36,762 nt of DNA, taken from positions 1 to 36,762 of the forward strand of contig CAIMDZ010000037.1 in the NCBI GenBank assembly GCA_903839875.1, read 5' to 3'. This stretch comes from an uncultured Bacteroidota bacterium. Its GTDB lineage: Bacteria; Bacteroidota; Bacteroidia; Chitinophagales; Chitinophagaceae. Shown piece after piece: positions 24,442-32,004 of this stretch. Made by a program: the position numbers and the translations under genes. Every line of letters starts with the position of its first letter. The stretch's first letter is position 1. A model generated the notes under the pieces. The model made no database searches, was not told the origin of the DNA, and saw only the letters and a list, made by a program, of their open reading frames with translations.

Positions 24442-25632
24442 ATGAATATTGTTCCGGTACAGGAAAATGAGCAGGAAAAATTAAATAATTATTCTGCTGC
24501 CAATTCAGTGCAGGAAGCCGACTTTGATGATATATGCCATATTGTTTCCGGGTTGTGTCATTTTCCGGTAACATTAATCAGTATTATTGGCTCAGAACGG
24601 AAATGGTTCAGGTCAGGCCACCCGCTTACCACCGCGGCAGCAACAGCCGAATTCGCTTTTTGTGATCAAGCCTTGCATCATCCTCATGATGCAATTATAA
24701 TTTCTGATCTGCATAAAGATTACCGGTTCAGAAATATGCAATTGGTAAAAGAAGAGCCTTATGTTGCCTTCTATGCAGGTATACCTTTAATTGGTCAGGA
24801 AGGTACTGTTTTAGGCGCTTTATGTATCTGGGATCATAAACCCCGTGAACTAGATCCGAAACAATTAGCTGCACTGCAATCTTTGGTAAGACAAACCGCT
24901 CTGCTTATTGATCTGAAAATAAAAAATGGTCAACTGGCACAAAAGATTGAAGAATCAAAAACTGCTTATACCGACCTGGAGAACTTTACCACCATTGCAG
25001 CTCACGACCTCAAAAGCCCGTTAAACGCAATGATCTCCCTTACCGATCTGCTTAAGAATAATTACTCAGGCAAACTGGATGAGGAAGGTAATGAATACAT
25101 TAATTACATTCACAACTCAGCTCTGATCTTCACCGACCTGATAACAGCTGTGTTCAATTATTCCAGGTCAACACACCTGTTATCAGAACAAAGAGAAGAA
25201 ATAAATTTCACCCGGCTTATTGAAGAAATTATTGGAGTGTTAAAAGCACAGGACAAAGCGACCCTATCTTTTGACAGGAAAGACAAAATGATAATGGCAA
25301 ACCGGGTAGCGCTTAAACAGATTTTGCTGAATATGATGGACAATGCGCTTAAGTACAATAATAAAGAAACAATCAATATTGAGCTCTTACTTCATGAAAC
25401 TCCACTGCAATATACTATCGAGATAAAAGATAATGGTGTTGGTATCCCTGAAGAAGAAAGGGCACAAATTTTCGAATTGTTCAGGAGATTACCCGATCAT
25501 GAAAATGATGGAAAAGACAGGGGTATCGGACTGGCAATCGTTAAAAAGCTTATCGAAAAAATAGGCGGAGATATAAAAGTTGAATCCGAAGTATCAAAAG
25601 GTACAACCTTTATTGTTTCATTGCCCAAGTAA
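24442..25632 (+). CDS. Cytosolic GAF-domain sensor histidine kinase
   Basis: The 396-residue protein has no membrane segment. A GAF domain (about 25-160, including ERKWFRSGHPLTT, FAFCDQAL and YAGIPLIGQEGTVLGALCIWD) is followed by a coiled linker and the dimerisation/phosphoacceptor helix IAAHDLKSPLNAM (H188). The HATPase domain has the N box NMMDNALKYNN and the G boxes DNGVGIPEEE and GIGLAIVKKL. It would autophosphorylate His188 on sensing a small cytosolic ligand. No response regulator is adjacent. A membrane DUF5686 gene follows after 15 bases, so the two may be co-transcribed. Confidence 0.95.
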   Translation: MNIVPVQENEQEKLNNYSAANSVQEADFDDICHIVSGLCHFPVTLISIIGSERKWFRSGHPLTTAAATAEFAFCDQALHHPHDAIIISDLHKDYRFRNMQLVKEEPYVAFYAGIPLIGQEGTVLGALCIWDHKPRELDPKQLAALQSLVRQTALLIDLKIKNGQLAQKIEESKTAYTDLENFTTIAAHDLKSPLNAMISLTDLLKNNYSGKLDEEGNEYINYIHNSALIFTDLITAVFNYSRSTHLLSEQREEINFTRLIEEIIGVLKAQDKATLSFDRKDKMIMANRVALKQILLNMMDNALKYNNKETINIELLLHETPLQYTIEIKDNGVGIPEEERAQIFELFRRLPDHENDGKDRGIGLAIVKKLIEKIGGDIKVESEVSKGTTFIVSLPK

Positions 25633-25647
25633 AAAAATACACCCTTT

Positions 25648-28086
25648 GTGAATGGAAAAACATTACTGTTATTACTTTGTTTCCTGGTATTTCGCTGCCA
25701 CCTTTTTGGTCAGGGAAACATAAGAGGGCAGGTGTTAGATGCCAAAACAAAAGAACCGGTTCCGTTTGCCACTATCAAAACCGGGAACAACGGGCATGGA
25801 ATGGTAGCGGGCCTGAACGGGAAATTTGAAATACCCGGACAAGAACTGGCAGGAGTCAGGTACCTGGAAATTTCATGCCTGGGGTATAAGCCACTAAGCA
25901 TACCATTGCCCTTTACAGGTGGTCCGGTATTATACCTTCAGCCTGATGCAGAATACCTGGAGGGCGTTGTAATCAGGCCCCCATATGAAAAAATGCGCAG
26001 GATACTGAATAATGCCATTGCCAATAAGGGCGCTAACAACCCTGATAAGTATGACTGGTACCGGTGTCATGTGTATTATAAAATGATAGCGGACGCTACC
26101 CTGCCCGATTCCGTAATCAACGACACCGCAAAGGATAACAGGGAGGTTAAAGAATACCTCGGGAACCAGCACTTACTAATGTCAGAGACCTATAGCATAC
26201 GCACATGGCGGGCCCCACAGCAATTGCAGGAGGAGGTAGTTGCAACACGATTTTCCGGATTGAAGAAATCTATGTTCACCAGCATGGTAACCGATATACT
26301 GCCATTTCATGGCTACAATGATTATATAACCCTTAACGGCAAAGACTATCACAACCCGGTAAGCAGGGGTTTTGAACAATATTACCTGTTTAGCCTGACC
26401 GATGAAATCATTCAGGGAAATGATACCATCTGGGCGTTAAGTTTCAGGCCGAAGGGATTGAGGGCTAATAATATGACAGGGGTGGTTTACATAAACTCTG
26501 ACAAATATGCCATATCCCGGCTGGTAGCAAGGGCAAATGACAGCATGCTGAAAATGAATGTGCGTTTGGAACAACAATATGAAGAGGTGGTCTTGAATGA
26601 TTCGGATAAAAGATGGTTTCCCAAACACCTGAATTATGTAATAGACTGGGATCAGAAATCAGGCGGCACTGTGATGACGCTGCATATGAAGGGGAATTCA
26701 TTGATAGATTCGGTTTCTTTCGGTGAAGACCCGGATTTCAGATTTGATAAATCGCATACAATTAAATTATCAAAAAGAGCTGATGAGGCTGATGATGAAA
26801 TATGGAACAGGTTGCGGCCTGAACAGCTGACCGCAAAAGAGAAATTGACCTATAAATTCACAGACAGCATTGGGCAGACCTACCATATAGACCGGTACCT
26901 GAATTATTTGTCGAAGCTGCCGGAAGGAAAGGTGCCCGTTGGCCCGTTTGATGTTGAGCTTAAACGTATTTTCAGTTATAACCATTATGAGCAGATCCGT
27001 TTGGGACTGGGCATACAAACAAACGAAAACCTGGTAAAATGGCTGTCGGCAGGCGGATGGGGAGGTTATGGCTTTGGTGACAGGCAATGGAAGTACGGAG
27101 CTTTTGCAGAGGTGTATGCGGACAGGTATAAAGAATTTGTTTTTAAAGCAGGTTATACCGATGATATCATAGAACCCGGGCGCATTCACCTAGACCGGGA
27201 ACTGGACAAGAACTACCTGAAAACCTACCTGCTCAACAGGGTGGACGAAATAAAGGCATATACATTTTCGGTGAGGAGGAAAACAGGATACTGGAATTTC
27301 GAAATGGCTGGCAGCCAGCAGGAGATCATCCCAAAATACCTGTATGCACTTGACCACAAAGGAATTGAACTGACCACATTTACCGCTAAGGAGGCATCGC
27401 TTCTGTTCAGGTATGCATTTGCTGAACGTACCGCACCTTTCTTCGGTTATTATACACGTACAGGGTGCAGGTATCCTATTCTTTACGGAAAGATAACAAC
27501 AGGATCGGTGGAAAGCGGATCGGTGGAAATGCCTTATACACAGGTGGTAACGGCGGTGCAATGGCATAAACATATCAACAGGCTGGGTTTTGAACATATA
27601 TTGGTGGAGGGTGGAAAATTGTGGAGCAGTGATCAACTTCCGCTGAATAAACTGTTTGCCGGAAACGGTTTCAGGTATGATGATAAATCAGGTACTTCTA
27701 TTTATGCATTTGGAGGTATGCTGACCATGTACCCTTACGCTTATTATACCGACCAGTTTGTGAATGTTGTTTTGCGGCATGATTTTGACTGGAAGCTGTT
27801 CAAACTGGAAGAGCCTGATTTTATTTACAGCTCTGCGCCAAACATCTGCCTGCAATATGGATTGCTTTACGGCACCCTCTCCCACCCTGAGGCACAGAAA
27901 TATGTGGCTTTCTCAGTACCTGACAATGGGTATCAAGAGGTGGGGTTATTGCTGAATAATATTTTCAGGGTTCGCTACCTGAATCTCTACTACCTGACTT
28001 TGAATATGGGGTACTTTTATCACGTTACGCCGGAGTATAGTGATAAGAACGGCAGGGTTGTTTTTGGGGCTGGGGTGGAGTTGTAA
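25648..28086 (+). CDS. DUF5686-family outer-membrane barrel with carboxypeptidase-like regulatory domain
   Basis: The 812-residue protein starts at GTG 25648, 15 bases past the kinase stop; no ATG is near. A signal peptide (TLLLLLCFLVFRCHLFGQ) is followed by a carboxypeptidase-D regulatory domain (NIRGQVLDAKTKEPVPFAT) and the DUF5686 region (MRRILNNAIANKGANNPDKY), ending in a barrel of about 500 residues (LRHDFDWKLFKLEEPDFIY, GRVVFGAGVEL). The family is abundant in Bacteroidota and unassigned. A 15-base tandem duplication (27502-27531, GSVES GSVEM) sits in a loop. It probably works in the outer membrane, perhaps under control of the upstream kinase. Confidence 0.88.
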   Translation: MNGKTLLLLLCFLVFRCHLFGQGNIRGQVLDAKTKEPVPFATIKTGNNGHGMVAGLNGKFEIPGQELAGVRYLEISCLGYKPLSIPLPFTGGPVLYLQPDAEYLEGVVIRPPYEKMRRILNNAIANKGANNPDKYDWYRCHVYYKMIADATLPDSVINDTAKDNREVKEYLGNQHLLMSETYSIRTWRAPQQLQEEVVATRFSGLKKSMFTSMVTDILPFHGYNDYITLNGKDYHNPVSRGFEQYYLFSLTDEIIQGNDTIWALSFRPKGLRANNMTGVVYINSDKYAISRLVARANDSMLKMNVRLEQQYEEVVLNDSDKRWFPKHLNYVIDWDQKSGGTVMTLHMKGNSLIDSVSFGEDPDFRFDKSHTIKLSKRADEADDEIWNRLRPEQLTAKEKLTYKFTDSIGQTYHIDRYLNYLSKLPEGKVPVGPFDVELKRIFSYNHYEQIRLGLGIQTNENLVKWLSAGGWGGYGFGDRQWKYGAFAEVYADRYKEFVFKAGYTDDIIEPGRIHLDRELDKNYLKTYLLNRVDEIKAYTFSVRRKTGYWNFEMAGSQQEIIPKYLYALDHKGIELTTFTAKEASLLFRYAFAERTAPFFGYYTRTGCRYPILYGKITTGSVESGSVEMPYTQVVTAVQWHKHINRLGFEHILVEGGKLWSSDQLPLNKLFAGNGFRYDDKSGTSIYAFGGMLTMYPYAYYTDQFVNVVLRHDFDWKLFKLEEPDFIYSSAPNICLQYGLLYGTLSHPEAQKYVAFSVPDNGYQEVGLLLNNIFRVRYLNLYYLTLNMGYFYHVTPEYSDKNGRVVFGAGVEL

Positions 28087-28099
28087 AGGCCAATTACAA

Positions 28100-28130
28100 C
28101 CCTAAATCCCCAAACCCCTAAAGGGGCTTC
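28100..28130. repeat. CCCCTAAAGGGG-type short intergenic repeat
   Basis: CCCTAAATCCCC is followed by CCCCTAAAGGGGCTT, a small palindrome (28115-28126) just past the DUF5686 stop. I recall close variants in intergenic regions of related genomes. The following 70 bases show nothing more until 28198. Confidence 0.55.
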
Positions 28131-28197
28131 ACAAGAGAATATGTTTTCAACTTTCTATTGTTCGTTCGGCTTTCTGCTTGGTGATTGGTGTATAATT

Positions 28198-28314
28198 ATA
28201 CCAATACCTAAGTTAAATTAGTCCAAAAAATAAGGGTTGCTAATAGCACCTCCCTTTTAGGACCGGGGTTTATAGGTAAATGAGGTCAGACTAATTTATA
28301 TTGAGGATTGGTAT
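28198..28314. mobile_element. 117-bp MITE-like element with 26-base terminal inverted repeats
   Basis: Left end 28198-28223 and right end 28289-28314 match as inverted repeats at 21 of 26 positions. The outer eight bases (ATACCAAT) and the inner ten (TAAATTAGTC) are perfect. Between them is a small stem GCTA-A-TAGC and an AT-rich body without an ORF. The right end runs into the stop codon TGA of the next gene (28314-28316). Confidence 0.65.
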
Positions 28315-29654
28315 CACTTGCGCTTGCTGATTGGCTTTCTTTTGGGGTCATCCAGTTTGGCTTCACTGGTGAACTGGGAGATGAGGGAGCCGCCCTTGCG
28401 GAGGTCATTGCAGATGGTGGGCAGGTCAATATATTGAAACGGAGGAACTGCCTGGTCCCAGAATGCGGTATCATAGGAGTGTATTGCCGTCGCCATTTTT
28501 GAGAAAAACTTGTCAACATAATCGGCGGTGGTATAGCGGGAAATGGTGCCGGAATACCATTCAAAGTTATCGGTAATAGAAAAGTCGGTGGTACCGATCA
28601 AATAGTCTTCGAATTCATCGGTATATTGCCTGGTTAGTTTCTTCAAATACCACTTGCCATTGTGTGGTGCATATTCCGCCAGCAGGTCGCCACCGACAAA
28701 GCTGAAAAAATAGTAGCGGTAGAAATAGGAGACCCGGTTGTTCGGTTGCGGTAAGCGTATGTAATCATAGTCTTCGTGGCGGTGTGAGATGCGGTGAAAT
28801 TTCTTTATGGCAAATGATCTCCTTTCTATGACCAGTTCTCCGGTCTCCCATGTTTCACCTTTGAGGTTGCGCTCGTCGTAATCAAGGATGCCGTGGTGAT
28901 CGGAGGAAAAACTATTGCACCGGTATTTAATATGGTACTCATCAATGGATTTGTTCACCGTATCGAAACTGAAACTGTAGCTGGAAAACCTGCCGGGATA
29001 CAGGGAACTGCCCTGCAGATGATAAACAGGGTTTACTTCCAGCAGATCAACGGGGTTATCTTCGATCACGTTGGAGATGTCGGAATGAAAAGTGGTTCGT
29101 CTCAATTCATTTACTGCAAAGGCCTCGACCGAGTTGATCCTTTGCTTATTCTTTGTAAGCCGGAACATGACAGCAGGGTATGCTTCCATCAGGTTCATAT
29201 AGCGGCCATTAACTTTCTGGTACCTGCGGTAAAAAGAATAGTCGAAATAGCCTGAGTCGGCGTAGTTGGCAGGGATGGATGCAACGGCCATGTGAACTAC
29301 CTCTTCTGCAGAGAGACCTTTTAGTGCAAATTCATCCAACATGTTTGCGCTTATATCCAGGTAGATGATCTGTTCTTTATCGAAAGGGTGTTTGATGTTT
29401 AGAGTTTTCTTTGCGCCGATGGCTTCTATGGTAATGGTTACCTGTTTCGGATTGCGGTTAAGGAAGAATTGGAACCTGCCGCTGTCATTGGTGAGGACGG
29501 TGGTGCCTGTTTCTTTCAGGGTAATACCGGCAGATGGGATGGCTGATGAATCGAGGCTGTTTCGGAGGATGCCATTGAAAATGTTTTGGGCGTAGGAGGA
29601 CAGGCTTATCAATTGGATAAGCAATAGGAGGAGGTATGGGAGTCGTTTGTTCAA
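28314..29654 (-). CDS. Carboxypeptidase-like regulatory domain protein, related to the DUF5686 N-terminal half
   Basis: The 446-residue protein probably starts at TTG 29654 (TTG AAC AAA), since a signal peptide follows at once (LPYLLLLLIQLISLSSYAQ) and the upstream in-frame stop is nine bases away. A regulatory domain (NIFNGILRNSLDSSAIPSAG) precedes a region like the first half of DUF5686 (SAEEVVHMAVASIPANY, DYSFYRRYQKVNG). There is no large barrel, so it may be periplasmic or surface-exposed. It is convergent with the DUF5686 gene. The function is unknown. Its stop lies at the edge of a MITE-like element. Confidence 0.75.
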   Translation of the reverse strand: MNKRLPYLLLLLIQLISLSSYAQNIFNGILRNSLDSSAIPSAGITLKETGTTVLTNDSGRFQFFLNRNPKQVTITIEAIGAKKTLNIKHPFDKEQIIYLDISANMLDEFALKGLSAEEVVHMAVASIPANYADSGYFDYSFYRRYQKVNGRYMNLMEAYPAVMFRLTKNKQRINSVEAFAVNELRRTTFHSDISNVIEDNPVDLLEVNPVYHLQGSSLYPGRFSSYSFSFDTVNKSIDEYHIKYRCNSFSSDHHGILDYDERNLKGETWETGELVIERRSFAIKKFHRISHRHEDYDYIRLPQPNNRVSYFYRYYFFSFVGGDLLAEYAPHNGKWYLKKLTRQYTDEFEDYLIGTTDFSITDNFEWYSGTISRYTTADYVDKFFSKMATAIHSYDTAFWDQAVPPFQYIDLPTICNDLRKGGSLISQFTSEAKLDDPKRKPISKRK

Positions 29655-29799
29655 CAGACGTTAAGTTAGGGATTATTTATTATAGATGTAAATTTTGGGG
29701 TGGAGCTTGGGTTTGCTCCAATAGTTTGTGTGGCAGCCATTTGAGTTCTCTAGTTAGGAGCATGACAACTCCAATCTGGTTTCAGTAAAAAGAATTCCA

Positions 29800-29880
29800 G
29801 TGCAGACTGGCGGAATTGCGTAGACACGAGTTGGCCAATAAACAAGGTCATAGCGGCAAACTTGCGCCGGCGGTATCAAT
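29800..29880 (+). other. Sequence resembling a tRNA-Leu D-arm; not a functional tRNA
   Basis: TGGCGGAATTGCGTAGACACG (29808-29828) is close to the D-arm region of bacterial tRNA-Leu with one extra C. A further stretch GCAAACTTGCGCC resembles a hairpin. The 3' part does not fold into a proper T-arm, so this is a relic or a chance match. Confidence 0.25.
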
Positions 29881-30137
29881 TATCTGTATACATCCTTCCG
29901 GTCATCCACATCAAAAACGAAAATCTCAAGAACCTTATCTTCAATGGAGTAAACTATCCGGTATGGCCCGACTCTTATTCGGTAGATGTTTGTTGTTCCT
30001 GTTAATTTTGTACACCCTGCGGGTCGCGCGATTTTTTCGAGCGCGAGAATAGCATTCTTTACCTTTTCAAAGTAAATTTTAGGGAGACCGAGTATTTGTT
30101 TTTGCGCGGTCTTTTTGATGATTACCGTGTAACTCAC
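29880..30137 (-). CDS. Type II toxin, RelE/ParE family
   Basis: The 85-residue product starts at GTG 30137 (MSYTVIIKKTAQKQILGLP). It has the RelE/ParE fold markers: an N-terminal strand, the helix pair KQILGLPKIYFEKVKNAILALEKI, then strands KLTGTTNIYRIRVGPYRIVYSI and EIFVFDVDDRKDVYR. Members cleave mRNA on ribosomes or poison gyrase; which applies cannot be told. The GTG overlaps the antitoxin stop (GTGA, 30134-30137), so the two are translated together, as usual for such modules. It looks intact. Confidence 0.87.
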   Translation of the reverse strand: MSYTVIIKKTAQKQILGLPKIYFEKVKNAILALEKIARPAGCTKLTGTTNIYRIRVGPYRIVYSIEDKVLEIFVFDVDDRKDVYR

Positions 30138-30316
30138 TTTTTGGTCTTTGGTTTGTTTTCAGCAGTTTTAAAAAACGTACGCGCCTCAACACCAGGCTCG
30201 GTGCGGCGCTTCAGTACTTTTTTCAAGTCTTTAATGTCCTGCATCAATGTCAGGTAATCACTTTCGGAAATGATCCTGTATTTTTTGCTGTCGATCTTTA
30301 TTGATGATGTTGTCAT
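30134..30316 (-). CDS. Antitoxin of the RelE/ParE module
   Basis: The 60-residue protein MTTSSIKIDSKKYRIISESDYLTLMQDI plus a basic tail (KVLKRRTEPGVEARTFFKTAENKPKTKK) is the partner of the toxin that overlaps it by four bases. The short N-terminal strand (SIKIDSKKYRII) followed by a helix fits small antitoxins that dimerise and bind their operator. The family is not firmly known to me. A perfect TATCTTTG box (30337-30344) lies 20 bases upstream, so the pair has its own promoter. Confidence 0.75.
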   Translation of the reverse strand: MTTSSIKIDSKKYRIISESDYLTLMQDIKDLKKVLKRRTEPGVEARTFFKTAENKPKTKK

Positions 30317-30336
30317 CCTATTTTCTTTATCTCTAT

Positions 30337-30344
30337 CAAAGATA
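30337..30344 (-). promoter_or_regulatory. -7 box TATCTTTG of the RelE/ParE module
   Basis: The minus strand reads TATCTTTG, an exact TAnnTTTG, 20 bases from the antitoxin ATG. No TTTG sits at the right distance for -33. Confidence 0.5.
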
Positions 30345-30413
30345 CTAATTCCTGATAAAATGAGAGCGGTAGTCGAAACCCAATGGCCGAAAGTAATCCG
30401 CAGTTGAAGGGTG

Positions 30414-30442
30414 CCACCGCCACTGGAGCGGAATAGCGGTGG
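30414..30442. repeat. CCACCGC hairpin in the repeat-rich gap
   Basis: CCACCGC (30414-30420) and GCGGTGG (30436-30442) pair perfectly over seven bases with a 15-base loop. It is one of several palindromes between the two toxin-antitoxin loci; 30345-30413 shows no gene. Confidence 0.45.
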
Positions 30443-30480
30443 ACAGCTGGGACAAGATCAGTCGCAGTATGTTTTGAAAT

Positions 30481-30590
30481 GCGCGAGTGTCCTGCGCGAG
30501 GTCGTTGGTGTGGACACCAACGACGGCGTTGCGATGTCCGATGCGAGTGTCCTTCGCAAGGTTGCAGGTGAAGAACACATGCAACGGCGG
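30481..30590. repeat. Two 60-base-spaced hairpin units with compensatory changes
   Basis: Units start at 30481 and 30541, exactly 60 bases apart: GCGCGAGTGTCCTGCGCGAGG and ATGCGAGTGTCCTTCGCAAGG. Each is followed by a hairpin, GTCGTTGGTG-TGGA-CACCAACGAC or GTTGCAGGTG-AAGAA-CACATGCAAC, and then GGCG. A third copy of the second hairpin is at 31404-31428. Stem bases differ but pairing is kept. Confidence 0.75.
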
Positions 30591-30595
30591 AACAC

Positions 30596-30825
30596 CTAAC
30601 AATTCACCTCCGCCCATCCATATAATTCCTCAAGTGTACACCCAATCGTTCTGCAACTTGTTTTCAAATGCATCGCGGGAATTTCTTTTTCATTACCCCA
30701 AACCGGTATGGTTCTGTACCCTTTTTTAGTCCACTGGTCATGGCTCTTTGTTCTTACGCAACCATAACCATGATACGTAAAAATGCCTCCCAGCACCTCA
30801 GAGGCAGTGGCCTGAAGTTCCCCAT
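30596..30825 (-). pseudogene. HicA-type toxin gene with a one-base frameshift
   Basis: The gene begins at ATG 30825, one base after the HicB-like stop, and reads MGNFRPLPLRCWEAF. It then loses frame at a five-T run (30779-30783) and stops. With one extra T it continues FTYHGYGCVRTKSHDQW, TKKGYRTIPVWGNEKEIPAMH and LKTSCRTIGCTLEELYGW to the stop at 30596, a 76-residue HicA-like RNase with the catalytic His (SHDQW) retained. The open downstream frame alone would start at GTG 30796. The cause may be decay, a read error or frameshifting. The pairing with hicB is still clear. Confidence 0.7.
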
Positions 30826-30826
30826 T

Positions 30827-31222
30827 TTACGCAGCTATCAGGGTTACCAATTCTATCTTATTGTCTTTGGCATTGATGTTTTGCAGGCTACTATCGCCTT
30901 CAACAGATGGCCTTGAGTAGTTTTTTTCCAGCAGGTTTTTCTTCCATCCTAATTCTGAAAGTTCGGTTTGAATTTGCTGCGGACTTAATGATAAAAGATG
31001 GGAAAAGAAATCGGTAACTGAGCATTTAACCATTTCACTTGCCTTTTCTATTGTTGCTCCATATCCCGAAATTTCGAAGGATGGCAAATACATAACATGC
31101 TGTTTGGTGTCTTTGTCAATAAACTTCAGCGCCCTAACATGTGAAGAAATATTGCGTTTACCTAAATCAATATGGAGTTGCTCACTATGGGTGATGTTTG
31201 AACTTTCTTTATAAGAAATCAT
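30827..31222 (-). CDS. HicB-like antitoxin, partner of the frameshifted hicA
   Basis: The 131-residue protein has a central part typical of HicB-type antitoxins: HVMYLPSFEISGYGATIEKASEM, then VKCSVTDFFSHLLSLS, a helix, and SELGWKKNLL near 90-100. HicB neutralises the HicA RNase and often represses the operon. The TAA is followed by one base and then the hicA ATG, so translation is coupled. It appears intact, while its toxin is frameshifted. The family name is inferred from pattern and gene order. Confidence 0.65.
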   Translation of the reverse strand: MISYKESSNITHSEQLHIDLGKRNISSHVRALKFIDKDTKQHVMYLPSFEISGYGATIEKASEMVKCSVTDFFSHLLSLSPQQIQTELSELGWKKNLLEKNYSRPSVEGDSSLQNINAKDNKIELVTLIAA

Positions 31223-31248
31223 AGTACTCTAAATTAATTTCATATGGT

Positions 31249-31265
31249 AAAGTTAGCTAAACTTT
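31249..31265. promoter_or_regulatory. Possible operator upstream of the HicB-like gene
   Basis: AAAG-TTAGCTAA-A-CTTT is palindromic except for one extra A. It lies 27 bases before the antitoxin ATG, where an autoregulatory site would be expected. It is speculative. Confidence 0.35.
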
Positions 31266-31334
31266 CGTCAATTATCGAAAGCCGTTACTTCTGGTCGCTC
31301 TTCTTCACCGGCGCGGGTACTCCTGTTTAAGAAA

Positions 31335-31369
31335 CCTGCCAGGCGTATGCCTCAGGTAGTCAGGGCAGG
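31335..31369. repeat. CCTGCC hairpin with inner AGGCGTATGCCT stem
   Basis: CCTGCC (31335-31340) pairs with GGCAGG (31364-31369), and inside it AGGC (31341-31344) pairs with GCCT (31349-31352). It is one of the repeats in the accessory stretch 31223-31454. Confidence 0.4.
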
Positions 31370-31391
31370 CATGGCGGTGGTTTAGACAATT

Positions 31392-31433
31392 CTTGTGCGC
31401 GAGGTTGCAGGTGAAGAACACCTGCAACGGCGG
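31392..31433. repeat. Third hairpin copy of the 30481-30590 repeat family
   Basis: The unit reads GTGCGCGAG followed by GTTGCAGGTG-AAGAA-CACCTGCAAC (31404-31428), a perfect ten-base stem, and then GGCGG. Its stem agrees with the second unit at 30561-30585 except that here the pairing is perfect. Confidence 0.7.
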
Positions 31434-31454
31434 AATGGCAAGCAAATGTACCAT

Positions 31455-31961
31455 CTACCTATATTCACACCTGAATACATAGTTGTAACTCCTTCTGTAG
31501 AATGTGGTTAAGGCATTATAGAGTTTCATGACCTCGTCATCTGATGCTGCATTTCTCTTGTCTTGAATAGCTTTAAAAGTGTTATTCATAAGCTCGTAAT
31601 AATCTCTGTAGTCTATTATTATGCTTTCGGTGCAAGACTTATTACATACAGCCAAATAATCCTTTGAGTGTGGGCCGTCATGCAAACCAAAAGCATAAAC
31701 CCGAATATCTGAGACAGAGTCATAAAAAATTTCTCCAAATGAGATCTTTTCTCTTAAGCGAGTTGTATCGCCATGCCTGCTTGATCTCTTTATCAAAAAA
31801 TCTCTAGCTTTTGATCTGATATTGTCAGACACTTGAGCTGTGCACCCTATTCCGCAGAAAATTACTGTTACAAGCGCTACGACCTTCGCAATGCTATACC
31901 AACAGTAAATTCTGTAACGTAACTCTCGTATACTTTTGAAGTAACGTCTTTTATTGTTCAT
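31455..31961 (-). CDS. Putative lipoprotein of unknown function
   Basis: The product has 168 residues from ATG 31961; a TTG start at 31994 is less likely. After a basic N terminus a hydrophobic run (AKVVALVTVIFCGIGC) ends at a Cys, fitting a lipobox. The mature part contains charged helical stretches (DNIRSKARDFLIKRSS) and beta strands (DSVSDIRVYAFGLHDG). The family is unrecognised. It lies 43 bases downstream of aspS on the same strand, so it could be co-transcribed, but a possible promoter (TTTG 31992-31995, TATCTTG 31969-31975, 16-base spacer) lies upstream. Confidence 0.6.
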   Translation of the reverse strand: MNNKRRYFKSIRELRYRIYCWYSIAKVVALVTVIFCGIGCTAQVSDNIRSKARDFLIKRSSRHGDTTRLREKISFGEIFYDSVSDIRVYAFGLHDGPHSKDYLAVCNKSCTESIIIDYRDYYELMNNTFKAIQDKRNAASDDEVMKLYNALTTFYRRSYNYVFRCEYR

Positions 31962-32004
31962 AGTATCACAAGATAATCCAAATGCATTGTACAAACTGCT
32001 ATCG

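Noticed and set aside
26770-27636. Two long antisense open frames opposite the DUF5686 gene
   Set aside because: They mirror a barrel protein with strong signal-peptide and domain evidence and contain no motif of their own.
30481-30590. Could the 60-base-spaced units be a CRISPR array?
   Set aside because: There are only two units, they are diverged, and the spacing holds more repeat-like DNA rather than unique spacers. No cas genes are present.
30345-30617. Open frames on both strands through the repeat units
   Set aside because: They translate the palindromes and change with each unit; no protein pattern is seen.
31280-31330. A coding-like stretch on the minus strand reading RSTRAGEEERPEV
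   Set aside because: It is short, lacks a start and sits among palindromes; a similar wording is known to me from repeats, so it was not called a gene.
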